Shown here piece after piece: positions 33,616-41,887 of a stretch of DNA of 64,000 nucleotides. Under the pieces are notes generated by a model. The model saw nothing but the letters and a program-made list of their open reading frames with translations. It was not told the DNA's origin and searched no databases. This stretch comes from Oscillospiraceae bacterium (GTDB lineage: Bacteria; Bacillota; Clostridia; Oscillospirales; Oscillospiraceae): contig JAEDDG010000002.1 in assembly GCA_016293865.1 (NCBI GenBank), positions 1 to 64,000 of the forward strand, in the 5' to 3' direction. How positions within the stretch are numbered: position 1 is the first letter of the stretch; every line of letters begins with the position of its first letter. Made by a program: the position numbers and the translations under genes.

Positions 33616-33850
33616 CGTCGTCGCGGACTTCATATCGTTCGCGACGACTTTTTTATAAAAATCAGAGCGCGCTCATGCCGCTGCTCCTCCTTTCCAAATC
33701 ACAACCGCTGTGCTGGGCTGTGATTTGGTTTTGTGTTCAGACCTGAAAGCAGGGCATATATACTGTTGCGATGTTACACGTTGCTGCGGACAACATAGCG
33801 TTCGCAGCGTTTTTTAAAGTCAGAGCGCGTTCTCTTCGCTGCTCCATCTC
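33614..33850. repeat. Duplicated tRNA-end terminator segment
   Basis: Positions 33614-33690 and 33777-33850 are diverged copies of one segment: each begins cacgt, carries a gcgga...cgttcgc hairpin with a run of T, then tcagagcgcg and cgctgctcc. The second copy has no tRNA in front of it. The rest of 33616-33968 holds no gene that I can support. Confidence 0.65.
33616..33654 (+). terminator. Terminator of tRNA-Ala
   Basis: Directly after CCA, cgtcgtcgcg pairs with cgcgacgac across a 14-base loop, followed by tttttt. Confidence 0.8.
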
Positions 33851-33968
33851 CGCGCCAAGTACCGCTGCTTTGCGGCTGCGCTGAGAAACGCCCGCCCGCA
33901 GGCGAGCACCCCTGCTGAAAAGATATAGAATACAGTTGGATCAATTGTAATTTACAGAAGGGTGGATT

Positions 33969-34421
33969 ATGGATAACTATTCCTATATCACTTTAAGACA
34001 ACGCCCGGAATTAAAAGACCAAGCAGCCGGGTGGTTCCACAGCAAGTGGAGAGTTCCGAAACAGGCCTATCTGGAATGTATGGAAGCTTATCTTGCCGGA
34101 AAAACAGAATACGGCTGGTATCTTTGTATGGATGGCGACAAAATTGTCGGCGGAATGGGCGTAATCGAAAACGACTTTCATGATCGGAAAGACCTCACAC
34201 CGAATATCTGCGCTGTATACACTGAAAAAGACTGCCGCTGTAAGGGAATTGCCGGCCATTTGCTGAATATGACCGTAGCAGATTTGAAATCCAGGGGGAT
34301 AACGCCTGTCTATCTGCTTACAGATCACACAGGTTTTTATGAGAAATACGGATGGGAGTTTTTGTGTATGGTACAGGGAGATGGCGAACCGGATATGTCC
34401 AGAATGTATATCCATCGCTGA
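33969..34421 (+). CDS. GNAT family N-acetyltransferase
   Basis: A 150-residue acetyltransferase. The acetyl-CoA site is seen at EKDCRCKGIAGHLLNMTV near residue 84 and the typical end is TDHTGFYEKYGWEFL. The first half (GWFHSKWRVPKQAYLECM) is like small-molecule N-acetyltransferases close to aminoglycoside-type enzymes, but the acceptor is unknown. It is more AT-rich than the core genes around it. A GGGTGG element lies just ahead of the ATG. Confidence 0.82.
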   Translation: MDNYSYITLRQRPELKDQAAGWFHSKWRVPKQAYLECMEAYLAGKTEYGWYLCMDGDKIVGGMGVIENDFHDRKDLTPNICAVYTEKDCRCKGIAGHLLNMTVADLKSRGITPVYLLTDHTGFYEKYGWEFLCMVQGDGEPDMSRMYIHR

Positions 34422-34430
34422 ATTTCAGTT

Positions 34431-34561
34431 TTGTTCACTATTAATATGCGATGTTATAATAGATACATCAGGTTTCCTGAAGCTGTCTGAAAACCGAATC
34501 GTTTATAACGAGCAGTGTTCTCACGTAAATCCGGATTTTCGTGAAAATGCTGCTCGTTTTT
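34431..34561 (+). promoter_or_regulatory. Promoter and attenuator-like leader
   Basis: -35 TTGTTC (34431-34436), an 18-base spacer and a perfect -10 TATAAT (34455-34460) are followed by a leader with a long stem, 34508-34557 (outer arms acgagcag/ctgctcgt, inner tcacg/cgtga), ending in ttttt. The terminator-like stem lies between promoter and start codon, so readthrough may be regulated. Confidence 0.55.
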
Positions 34562-34581
34562 GCTTTGAAAGGACTGAAAAA

Positions 34582-34950
34582 ATGAAAGAGAATATGAAGA
34601 AGTGCCCCATTTGTCCGCGTGGATGCGAATTGACTGCGCCGCATTGCAGACGCGGGGAGGACTATGCAAAAACAGGAAAGATGACTGAAAATGGCGTGGA
34701 CGTCCCTCGTTCCGGGAGACTGCAGTTTGAACACAGAAATCAGCAGCTTGTGATGAAATATCTGCATCACGCGGCCGGTATTGCTGGCCGCGGCGGTTTT
34801 ACCCAGGAAATGACAGGGGAGTTGTTTTCCGTTTTTACAGAAGAGGAAACCGATGTGCTGGCTGCACTGCTGCAGAAGCTGTCAGGCCACTGGATGAACA
34901 TCGTTCCGGAGAAACCCGTACATCCCGGCAGCCGTCATTGTCGCCACTGA
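34582..34950 (+). CDS. Small Cys-rich protein of unknown function
   Basis: A 122-residue protein. The N-terminus has a metal-binding type cluster, CPICPRGCELTAPHCRRG (Cys at about 9, 12, 16 and 23). The second half is helical and acidic and reminds me of the dimer region of MarR regulators (FTEEETDVLAALLQKLSGHW), though no winged helix is evident. ATG 34582 has AAAGGA 8 bases upstream. It lies 55 bases ahead of the MATE exporter, so it may regulate or accompany it. I do not recognise a named family. Confidence 0.65.
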   Translation: MKENMKKCPICPRGCELTAPHCRRGEDYAKTGKMTENGVDVPRSGRLQFEHRNQQLVMKYLHHAAGIAGRGGFTQEMTGELFSVFTEEETDVLAALLQKLSGHWMNIVPEKPVHPGSRHCRH

Positions 34951-35004
34951 AACACTGTGCAGGCGGGGAGAGACGTCTTTCTGTAGCACATTTGGGAGGA
35001 TAAT

Positions 35005-36378
35005 ATGCAGCAGGATAATAAACTGGAAGTCATGCCGATTCCGAAACTGATATGGAATGTGGCATTTCCTTTGATGATTTCGATGCTTGTGCAGTCACTT
35101 TACAATATTGTGGACGGCATATTTGTTGCAAGAATAAATGAAGATGCGTTGACTGCCACATCGCTTGCATACCCTGTTCAGATGCTCATGATTGCCGTAT
35201 CTGTCGGCACGGGTGTCGGCGTGAATGCTTTGCTTTCAAGAACACTTGGACAAAAAGACCGCAGTCGGGTGAAACTTGCGGCAATCAATGGTTTGTTTGC
35301 CGCTTTTGTATGCTGCATGCCGTTTGTCCTTCTGGGTCTCTGCGCCGTTAAACCGTTTCTTTCTCTGTATACAGCCGATCCCGCAGTTTTCGAAAACGCC
35401 GCTTCTTATCTGAAAATCTGTATGGTGTTCAGCATGGGCATCTTTATCGCGGCAACCGGGGAGCGCTGCCTGCAGGCCTCAGGGAAAACCTGGCTGAGTA
35501 TGATCGCGCAGACGGCAGGCGCGCTGTGCAACATCATTCTTGATCCTGTCCTGATTTTCGGATATTTCGGGCTGCCGGCTATGGGCGTTAAAGGTGCGGC
35601 AATAGCGACTGTTATCGGCCAATGGCTCGCAGCCATTACTTCGCTGATACTGAATAAAAAACTGAACCAATCCGTACCGGTTTCTTTCAAAAATTTCAGA
35701 ATTGACGGCGGGATATTGCGAGAGATATATAAAGTCGGCCTGCCGACAATGGTGATGCAGGCCTGCGGCAGCATAATGGTGCTGGCTATGAATAAACTGC
35801 TCTATTCTTTCTCATCGACTGCTGTTGCGTTCTTCGGTGCTTACTACAAATTGCAGACCTTTCTCTATATGCCGCTGAACGGTCTCGCGCAAAGCCTGAT
35901 TCCGGTTGTTGGCTTCAGCTTCGGAGCAAAAAATATTGGAAGAATCAGGCAGGCGTATACGGTTACTGTCCGCAGTGCAGCTGTCATCATGTTGTTTGGC
36001 GCCGCAGTTTTCTGCATCATTCCGAAAACGCTTCTCGGCTTTTTCAGCGCAGGAGATGCAATGCTCGGCATCGGCGTTTCTGCGCTGCGCATAATATCCA
36101 TATCCTTCGTTTTCACAGGTGTGACAGTAGTGACCGGGTATTATTTTTCAGGACTCGGCAACGGTCTTATCAATATGTTTTCCACTTTGCTGAGACAGCT
36201 GATTATTCTGCTTCCGACCGCTTATCTTCTGACTGCGCATTTTGGCATAAACGCAGCATGGTACGCCTTTCCAATTGCCGAAATCCTGGCGTGTGCTTTT
36301 GCCATGTGCGTATATAAGCATAAAACTTCATGCGCAGTATTGCGCACCACAATCATGGGCAAAGGCCAGAGCGCATAA
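35005..36378 (+). CDS. MATE family efflux transporter
   Basis: A 457-residue antiporter with 12 membrane helices, of the DinF/NorM-like MATE family. The first helix NVAFPLMISMLVQSLYNIVDG and the repeat segments GVGVNALLSRTLGQKD near residue 71 and GLAQSLIPVVGFSFGAKN near 293 are typical, each marking a half of the fold. Substrates are usually cationic drugs or toxins. GGGAGG precedes the ATG. The small Cys-rich gene upstream probably shares its transcript. Confidence 0.93.
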   Translation: MQQDNKLEVMPIPKLIWNVAFPLMISMLVQSLYNIVDGIFVARINEDALTATSLAYPVQMLMIAVSVGTGVGVNALLSRTLGQKDRSRVKLAAINGLFAAFVCCMPFVLLGLCAVKPFLSLYTADPAVFENAASYLKICMVFSMGIFIAATGERCLQASGKTWLSMIAQTAGALCNIILDPVLIFGYFGLPAMGVKGAAIATVIGQWLAAITSLILNKKLNQSVPVSFKNFRIDGGILREIYKVGLPTMVMQACGSIMVLAMNKLLYSFSSTAVAFFGAYYKLQTFLYMPLNGLAQSLIPVVGFSFGAKNIGRIRQAYTVTVRSAAVIMLFGAAVFCIIPKTLLGFFSAGDAMLGIGVSALRIISISFVFTGVTVVTGYYFSGLGNGLINMFSTLLRQLIILLPTAYLLTAHFGINAAWYAFPIAEILACAFAMCVYKHKTSCAVLRTTIMGKGQSA

Positions 36379-36434
36379 AGTTTTTGCGCATCATTTTCGG
36401 TTGCCCAAAAGGGGCGAGAAAGTGGCGCATCTTG

Positions 36435-36462
36435 TTTTGCTATGCTTTTGCATAGCAAAAAT
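36435..36462 (+). terminator. Terminator after the MATE gene
   Basis: ttttgctatgc pairs perfectly with gcatagcaaaa across a 4-base loop; the downstream T run is short. The remaining 36463-36660 has no gene I can support. Confidence 0.55.
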
Positions 36463-36672
36463 CTGCCTGATCAGGACATCTTCACATGCAGAACCGGGAA
36501 AGGCTCTGGGAACATATGCGCATGCCGGAATGCTTCGAACCAAACCGCGCGGACATGCACAGAAGAGCAAAGCTGCCATATCCTTCCGGTGCAGATGCTG
36601 TTGCCTGCATGCATATTCGCAGTGTACAGCGGAAAACTATGCGTATATTCTGAAAAACAGGAGGAGTTTGCA

Positions 36673-36846
36673 ATGACCACAAAAGAACTGCTGTACGTCG
36701 AAGACGCGCTTGGCCATGAAAAGTATTTTCAGACAAAATGCAACGAGGCTGCCGGTCAGCTTCAGGACGCAGAGCTGAAGGCATGTGTTGAGCAGATGGC
36801 GCAGAAGCACCAGCAGATTTTTCAGAGTTTTTACAACTTGCTGTAA
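36673..36846 (+). CDS. Short spore-coat-like protein
   Basis: A 57-residue helical protein (ELLYVEDALGHEKYFQTKCN, then a second helix to FQSFYNLL). This is the helix-pair pattern of ferritin-like spore coat proteins of the CotF type, in a shortened form. AGGAGG precedes the ATG by 8 bases. It forms an operon with the next gene (15-base gap). Function as a coat protein is an inference from the helix pattern, pairing and sporulation context. Confidence 0.6.
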   Translation: MTTKELLYVEDALGHEKYFQTKCNEAAGQLQDAELKACVEQMAQKHQQIFQSFYNLL

Positions 36847-36861
36847 GGAGTGTGCAGAGAG

Positions 36862-37107
36862 ATGGACGACAAGAACGTGATGGAAAACATTCTGTTGCTG
36901 GAAAAGGGCGTTTGTGATCTGTTTATGCATGGGACAATGGAATCTCCCACTGCAAATGTGCATCAGACGTTCAGTACCGCTCTGAATGATGCATTGTGCA
37001 TGCAGGATACGATTTATGACAAAATGGCAGCCAAGGGTTGGTATCCGACAGAACAGGCAGAGCGCACGAAGGTGAACACTGTAAAGCAGAAATTCAGCGC
37101 GCAGTAA
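36862..37107 (+). CDS. Spore coat protein, CotF-like
   Basis: An 81-residue helical protein. The segments NVMENILLLEKGVCDLFMHG and STALNDALCMQDTIYDKMAAKG followed by WYPTE are strongly like Coat F spore coat proteins, which end in this Gly-Trp-Tyr motif. It would be made in the mother cell late in sporulation. The start is ATG 36862. The gene directly upstream probably supplies a partner, since Coat F genes often come as short tandem pairs. Confidence 0.78.
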   Translation: MDDKNVMENILLLEKGVCDLFMHGTMESPTANVHQTFSTALNDALCMQDTIYDKMAAKGWYPTEQAERTKVNTVKQKFSAQ

Positions 37108-37148
37108 ATCCGGCGCCGCTGCGCCGCGGGACGCAGGGGGCAAAGAAT

Positions 37149-37181
37149 AAAAACGCAGAGCGGCAGCGCTCTGCGTTTTTT
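37149..37181. terminator. Terminator after the coat-like gene pair
   Basis: The arms aaaaacgcagagcg and cgctctgcgttttt with a 4-base loop; it could also stop transcription arriving from the minus strand. Confidence 0.85.
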
Positions 37182-37269
37182 AATGGAAAGGAGTCAAAAG
37201 AATGCAGGTCTCGCCGGACCGGCAGAGGCCGCAGAATTGGAACAGATGCGGATGCGTGCCGTGGAGTTT

Positions 37270-38085
37270 TCACTCCTTGTTCGAATTTTTGCGATGCCTG
37301 GTGAGATCAAGCAGCTGATTGCCTTTCAAATGCAGAAAATGTGCGTTGGCAGACAAAAAACGCCGCAGCTGCCGCTTGTGATGGCAAAGCTTTTCCGTGC
37401 AGACGGCGCATGACAGACTGCGGTTCGTTGCCTCGGAAAAACGCTCCGGATGGGTTTTGACCATGATTTCCCATTTGACCAGCAGAATAAGCGCAATGAC
37501 AAAAAGGCTCTGCGCATAGAATTTTCTGACAAAAATCAGCGGAGTAAACATCATCGCGTAGTCCCAGTTATAGATTCTGCAGCTGGTGCAGCATTTGTTT
37601 TTCATAAACCACGTCTGAAACGGACAGAAAAACAGGATGCAGATCATGTCGCAGACAGAATACGCCAGGCTGATCAGAAGGAGAATACCCTGGTCAATGA
37701 TATGCATGAAGTACAGCGCGGCAATTGCGGCATTCAGGAGAATCCACGCAGCAGCCACGCTCCATGTGGCGCCGGAAGACTGCAGGACCGGTTCAGCAGC
37801 ACCTGTGGCCTGATAATTGCAGGCAAATTGCTTCTGGCAGCCCATGCTTTCAATTTTTGACGGAAAAAAGCGGAAGATCATTTCCGTCAAAAAAATCAGC
37901 CAGATCAATGTCAGAAAGACAGGCTGACGTTCAAAGTTATCAAACAGTTCATCGGTATTCCTGCTGCAGTTGACAAGATAGAGAACGGCAGCTGTCAGAA
38001 ACAGCGCCGAACGGTAAACAAGCTTAAAGTAATGCAGAGCGGAGGTGCGGGAAATCCTGCGGTGAGCGGGTGATTGCCGGGCCAT
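37270..38085 (-). CDS. Membrane protein of unknown function
   Basis: A protein of about 271 residues with four or five hydrophobic segments: SALFLTAAVLYLVNC, FLTLIWLIFLTEMIF, AAAWILLNAAIAALYFMH, GILLLISLAYSVCDMICILFF and FVIALILLVKWEI. Cysteines cluster after helix four (CCTSCRIYNWDYAMMFTPL) and near the C-terminus (CAVCTEKLCHHK), a likely metal-binding end. ATG 38085 is chosen because a -10-like TATAAT (38131-38136, minus strand) sits too close to the other candidate, ATG 38127; this choice is uncertain. I know no function for it. Confidence 0.6.
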   Translation of the reverse strand: MARQSPAHRRISRTSALHYFKLVYRSALFLTAAVLYLVNCSRNTDELFDNFERQPVFLTLIWLIFLTEMIFRFFPSKIESMGCQKQFACNYQATGAAEPVLQSSGATWSVAAAWILLNAAIAALYFMHIIDQGILLLISLAYSVCDMICILFFCPFQTWFMKNKCCTSCRIYNWDYAMMFTPLIFVRKFYAQSLFVIALILLVKWEIMVKTHPERFSEATNRSLSCAVCTEKLCHHKRQLRRFLSANAHFLHLKGNQLLDLTRHRKNSNKE

Positions 38086-38326
38086 GAGCGGAAGAACAGT
38101 CCTTTCATTGTGATGTTGTAAACGCATACAATTATACACCCTGTTTGCAATAATCCAAGAAGAAATAATCTGAAAAATTCTTTGTCAGGATATGCTGCTG
38201 CAGATAGAAGATTTTAACGCCAGCACCAGCAGGATAATAAATTGTCACTGTGCCAGCGGGAGATTTTCCGCGCCGAACGGACATATTACATATGGTCTTC
38301 GAAAAACAGCATTGGCGGTGGAGATT

Positions 38327-39421
38327 ATGGGTGTAAAAACAAATAAAGGAGCGGTTTCAGGCAAGTGCGGTAAAAAGCGGCAGATCAGACAGATGTGCAG
38401 GAAAGCCGCAGTGCTCGCACTTGTGATTACAGCGGCGCTGCCGGCCGGAAATGCATATGCTGCGCAGGAGCAAATGCTTGTTCCGGTGGGGAGAACAGTC
38501 GGAATTTCAGCCGATATTGACGGCGCAGTGGTGATCAATACCGGAAAAACAAAGGAAATTCAGGAAAGTCCCGCACAGGACTGCGGAATACGGGCGGGAG
38601 ACATTATTGTCGGGATCGGCGACATGCAGATCTGCTGCGCACAGGATGTAAAGACAGCTGTCAACAAATGCGGGGGACAGCCGGTGACTGTGCGGCTGAT
38701 CCGCGGCTGTGCACAGCAGGAGCTTGTCGTGACGCCGACACTCTCAGAGAGCGGTGGTTATGAGATCGGCGTCTGGCTGCGGGACTCCATTTACGGACTT
38801 GGCACGGTCACCTTCATGTCGCCGGAAACAGGGCTGTTCTGCGCGCTGGGACATGCAATTACTGATGCGGACACGGGCGTGCTAGTTCCGTTGGAAGGCG
38901 GACAGATTCTGCCGGCACAGATTACGGGCATTGTCCGCGGACAGTGCGGCACGCCTGGCCAGCTGCAGGGGAGTTTCGGCGACGGCGCGCCGCTGGGAAG
39001 CTTTTCAAACAATACTGTATTCGGCATTTCCGGACATATGGGGGAGGCTTCGGATGCTGAACCGGTCGCAGTTGAAACTGATCTGGGAAATGTGACTGTC
39101 GGCGCGGCTGTGATCATGACGGACGCTGCCGGAAACGGTCCGGAGGAGTATGCGGTTGAAATATCACGCGTCTATGCGGGCGGCGGAAGCGGACGTGAAC
39201 TGATGATTACGGTGACGGATGAACGGCTGCTGGAACTGACTGGCGGGATTGTGCAGGGAATGAGCGGAAGTCCGATCCTCCAGAACGGTAAGCTGGTGGG
39301 CGCAGTCACACATGTTCTGGTGAATAATCCTGCAAAGGGCTACGGTGTTTTTGTACAGAGCATGCTCAGCGCTGCGGGCGTCAGCGAGACAGCGGCAGCG
39401 GCAGAGGGAATTGCCGCATAG
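38327..39421 (+). CDS. spoIVB: SpoIVB peptidase
   Basis: SpoIVB is a serine protease secreted from the forespore into the space between the spore membranes, where it triggers pro-sigma-K processing. The 364-residue protein has an N-terminal membrane segment (KAAVLALVITAALPAGNAYA), a PDZ domain (GIRAGDIIVGIG near residue 92) and the S55 protease domain with the catalytic His in ALGHAITDADTG and Ser in QGMSGSPILQNGKL. The gene next to it is spo0A, an arrangement conserved in many Clostridia. ATG 38327 has GGTGG nearby; longer frames are less likely. Confidence 0.93.
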   Translation: MGVKTNKGAVSGKCGKKRQIRQMCRKAAVLALVITAALPAGNAYAAQEQMLVPVGRTVGISADIDGAVVINTGKTKEIQESPAQDCGIRAGDIIVGIGDMQICCAQDVKTAVNKCGGQPVTVRLIRGCAQQELVVTPTLSESGGYEIGVWLRDSIYGLGTVTFMSPETGLFCALGHAITDADTGVLVPLEGGQILPAQITGIVRGQCGTPGQLQGSFGDGAPLGSFSNNTVFGISGHMGEASDAEPVAVETDLGNVTVGAAVIMTDAAGNGPEEYAVEISRVYAGGGSGRELMITVTDERLLELTGGIVQGMSGSPILQNGKLVGAVTHVLVNNPAKGYGVFVQSMLSAAGVSETAAAAEGIAA

Positions 39422-39430
39422 GTTTCTGGT

Positions 39431-39472
39431 GTGCCGGCCTGGCTGCGGAAGCGTCCGCGGCCAGGCCGGCAC
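39431..39472 (+). terminator. Long GC-rich hairpin after spoIVB
   Basis: gtgccggcctggctgcgga pairs with tccgcggccaggccggcac with one G-U and a 4-base loop. There is no T run, so it may be a stabilising 3' structure rather than a true terminator. Confidence 0.5.
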
Positions 39473-39663
39473 ACGGCGTACATGCCCGGATTGCGCGGCT
39501 GAGACGATATGTGTACGGATCCCCGAGCGGCGAAAGACTGCGTTTCATTATGTGATCTTAAGATGCTGTTCAGATTGCGTTCAGATGATTCACCTGCTTT
39601 TTTATACGATCTTAACATTATGTGCAGATGTTATGAATACCAATTTTACGGAGAATAAATATT

Positions 39664-39799
39664 TTGACACAAATGCGTCGAATGATGTCGAAAAATGTAA
39701 AAAAATTATATATTTCAGTAATAAATGCCGAAACTTTTTTATTTTAAATTAAAAAAATTATTGCAAATGACGACAGTATGTGTTAAATTAAATACTGTC
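39664..39799 (+). promoter_or_regulatory. Putative spo0A control region with 0A boxes
   Basis: TGTCGAA at 39686-39692 followed by AAA matches the Spo0A binding box; CGTCGAA at 39676-39682, 10 bases before, is one base off. A TTGCAA (39761-39766) 17 bases ahead of TAAATT (39784-39789) is a weak promoter, and gacagtat/atactgtc (39772-39779, 39792-39799) is an inverted repeat over it. This fits autoregulation of spo0A. The region 39473-39855 has no gene. Confidence 0.5.
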
Positions 39800-39855
39800 A
39801 TAAGCGGTTAAAAAGAGATATCTGGCCGTGATAAATCTATTACGGAGGAGATTCG

Positions 39856-40653
39856 ATGGAAAACACGATCAGGGTCATCATTGCTGACCCCAACGAGGAG
39901 TATCGGCTGCTTTTGGCAGATGCTCTGAACGCGGAAGGAGATATCAGCGTTTGCGGCAGCGTCGGCGACGGGCAGAAAGCTCTGGAGCTGATCAGGGAGC
40001 AACACCCGGACGTCTTATTGACGGAGATAGTGCTCAGCGGAATTGACGGGCTCGGCCTTTTGGAGCGTCTCGGCGAACTGCCGGAAAGCGCAAGGCCGGC
40101 TGCGGTGATTCTCTCCGGTTTTTCCAGTGAGCATGTCCTGGCAACTGCAGCAGCCATGGGCGCGGCGTATTTCGTTCAGAAGCCGTGTGATATTTCCGCA
40201 CTTGCTGTGCGCATCCGCAGCATCGCCGGCAAAACAAAGGCCGCGGCTGCACCATCTGTTCTGCGCATGCAGCCGAAGCAGGAGCAGAGCCTGGAAAGCA
40301 TCGTCACCGAGATTATACATGAAATCGGCATCCCGGCACATATCAAAGGCTACCAGTATCTGCGCGAAGCAATCATCCTGACAATCAACGATATGGATAT
40401 CATCAATGCCGTGACAAAAGTTCTGTATCCCGCAGTCGCAAAGAAATTCGGAACCACACCCAGCCGTGTTGAACGCGCAATCCGTCATGCGATTGAGGTC
40501 GCCTGGGACAGAGGCGACATTGAAACGCTTCAGAAGTATTTCGGTTATACGGTGTCCAACATCAAAGGCAAGCCCACCAACAGCGAGTTTATCGCCATGA
40601 TTGCCGACCGCCTGTACCTGCAGCGCACGCGTGATGCGCAGCACGACATGTGA
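39856..40653 (+). CDS. spo0A: Sporulation master regulator Spo0A with altered receiver
   Basis: Spo0A starts sporulation after phosphorylation of its receiver domain. The 265-residue protein has the full C-terminal DNA-binding domain ([17 protein letters not shown] to [13 protein letters not shown]), so identity is secure. In the receiver, the site of phosphorylation, Asp in VLDIIMP of Bacillus Spo0A, is Glu57 here (LLTEIVLSG, codon 40024-40026), and the second acidic-pocket residue is Pro12 (IIADPNEE). Asp11, the Ser of LSGF and the Lys of VQKP remain. Glu may mimic the phosphorylated state. GGAGG precedes the ATG; neighbour of spoIVB. Confidence 0.95.
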   Translation: MENTIRVIIADPNEEYRLLLADALNAEGDISVCGSVGDGQKALELIREQHPDVLLTEIVLSGIDGLGLLERLGELPESARPAAVILSGFSSEHVLATAAAMGAAYFVQKPCDISALAVRIRSIAGKTKAAAAPSVLRMQPKQEQSLESIVTEIIHEIGIPAHIKGYQYLREAIILTINDMDIINAVTKVLYPAVAKKFGTTPSRVERAIRHAIEVAWDRGDIETLQKYFGYTVSNIKGKPTNSEFIAMIADRLYLQRTRDAQHDM

Positions 40654-40701
40654 CCCGGCGTAAAAGCTGTTTGACGGCCTGTGCGTCAGAATTTTGAAGA
40701 G

Positions 40702-40746
40702 AATCCCCGTATTTCACGTTCTGGTTGAGATACGGGGATTTTTTCT
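40702..40746 (+). terminator. Terminator of spo0A
   Basis: The arms aatccccgtat and atacggggatt with a 17-base loop are followed by tttttt. Confidence 0.85.
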
Positions 40747-40870
40747 GATCAAACGCTCTTGAATCGGCAATCCGAAGGAATTGACAGAAAAATTAAAATC
40801 AAATAAAATATATAATAATTTGCTTGGCAGATACATATTTTCATTCACTGACCTGGAGGTGGTTTTCCCG

Positions 40871-41887
40871 ATGGATGATGGAAGTCCTGCGGGATATTTA
40901 TCAGTCATCATACTTCTGCTTATGCTGAGCGCGTATTTCTCCGCAACAGAAACAGCATTTGCATCCATTAACCGGATCCGCATGATGAGCTACGCCGATG
41001 ACGGCAACAGAAAGGCTGCCCGCGTGGTATATATCCTGGATCATTTTGACAAAGCGCTGACGTCCCTGCTGATCGGCAACAACATTGTCAATACGGCCTG
41101 CGCCAGTGTGGCGACGCTGATGGCCACAAAACTGTGGGGACAGGGGTCGGTTACTGCTGCTACGCTTCTGACCACGCTGGTTGTGTTCTTTTTTGCAGAA
41201 ATGCTTCCGAAAACATATGCGAAGGAATGCAATGAGCGTTTTGCGATGTCTGTTTCCGGTTCGCTTCTGTTTCTGATGCGTATTTTTACGCCGGTCAGCT
41301 TTGTTTTTTCCAGACTCAGCAATGCGGCAAAGCGTTTGGTTTCCTCCGATGAACAGGAGGAGCCTACTGTTACGGAAGACGAGCTGCATGATATCATTGA
41401 AACCATCGGCGATGCCGGCGAACTGGATGATGATACGACTGAGCTTGTCCAGTCTGCGCTTGAATTCACAGGTACGACTGTCGCTGACGTGGTGACGCCC
41501 TGGAATCAGGTCACGACGCTGAAAAGCACGATGTCGGCGCAGGATGTCATGGAGGTTATCAATGCCGCACACTACTCCCGCCTGCCGGTGATCGATTCCG
41601 CCGGCGAAGTCTGCGGCATACTGCAGATCCGCAGATTTCTGAAGGAGTACCTGCAGAAGGGGGCCGGTGTTCGGCTGACGCGCCTGATGGACCGCGTGTA
41701 CAGGATTCAGGGCGGTATGCCGATTGACGAGGTGCTTGACCATCTCAGTGCAAAAAAAGTGCACATGGCGGTTGTAGCGGCGCCGGACGGCCATACGCTT
41801 GGCATCGTTACCGTTGAGGATATCCTTGAGGAGCTCGTCGGCGAGATATACGACGAAGAGGATAAGGAGGCGCACGCAGATGAGTAA
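40871..41887 (+). CDS. CNNM/CorC-type membrane protein (DUF21-CBS), short form
   Basis: A 338-residue hemolysin C/CorC relative. The N-terminal DUF21 membrane domain (LLLMLSAYFSATETAFASIN, then LLIGNNIVNTACAS) is followed by a cytosolic CBS pair (VADVVTPWNQV and VHMAVVAAPDGHTLGIVTVE). It ends after EEDKEAHADE and lacks the CorC_HlyC domain that closes its neighbour. Family members export magnesium or sense adenine nucleotides. ATG 40871 has GGAGGT upstream; the longer frame to 40781 is unsupported. It overlaps the next paralogue by 8 bases. Confidence 0.85.
   Translation: MDDGSPAGYLSVIILLLMLSAYFSATETAFASINRIRMMSYADDGNRKAARVVYILDHFDKALTSLLIGNNIVNTACASVATLMATKLWGQGSVTAATLLTTLVVFFFAEMLPKTYAKECNERFAMSVSGSLLFLMRIFTPVSFVFSRLSNAAKRLVSSDEQEEPTVTEDELHDIIETIGDAGELDDDTTELVQSALEFTGTTVADVVTPWNQVTTLKSTMSAQDVMEVINAAHYSRLPVIDSAGEVCGILQIRRFLKEYLQKGAGVRLTRLMDRVYRIQGGMPIDEVLDHLSAKKVHMAVVAAPDGHTLGIVTVEDILEELVGEIYDEEDKEAHADE

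Noticed and set aside
33614-33850. A CRISPR-like repeat after tRNA-Ala
   Set aside because: There are only two diverged copies of about 75 bases with one long spacer and no cas genes.
37183-37413. Small plus-strand open frames (37202-37321 with AAAGGAG, and a 76-codon frame from 37183)
   Set aside because: They overlap the 3' end of the minus-strand membrane protein gene in tail-to-tail fashion; neither resembles a known protein, so I did not call them.
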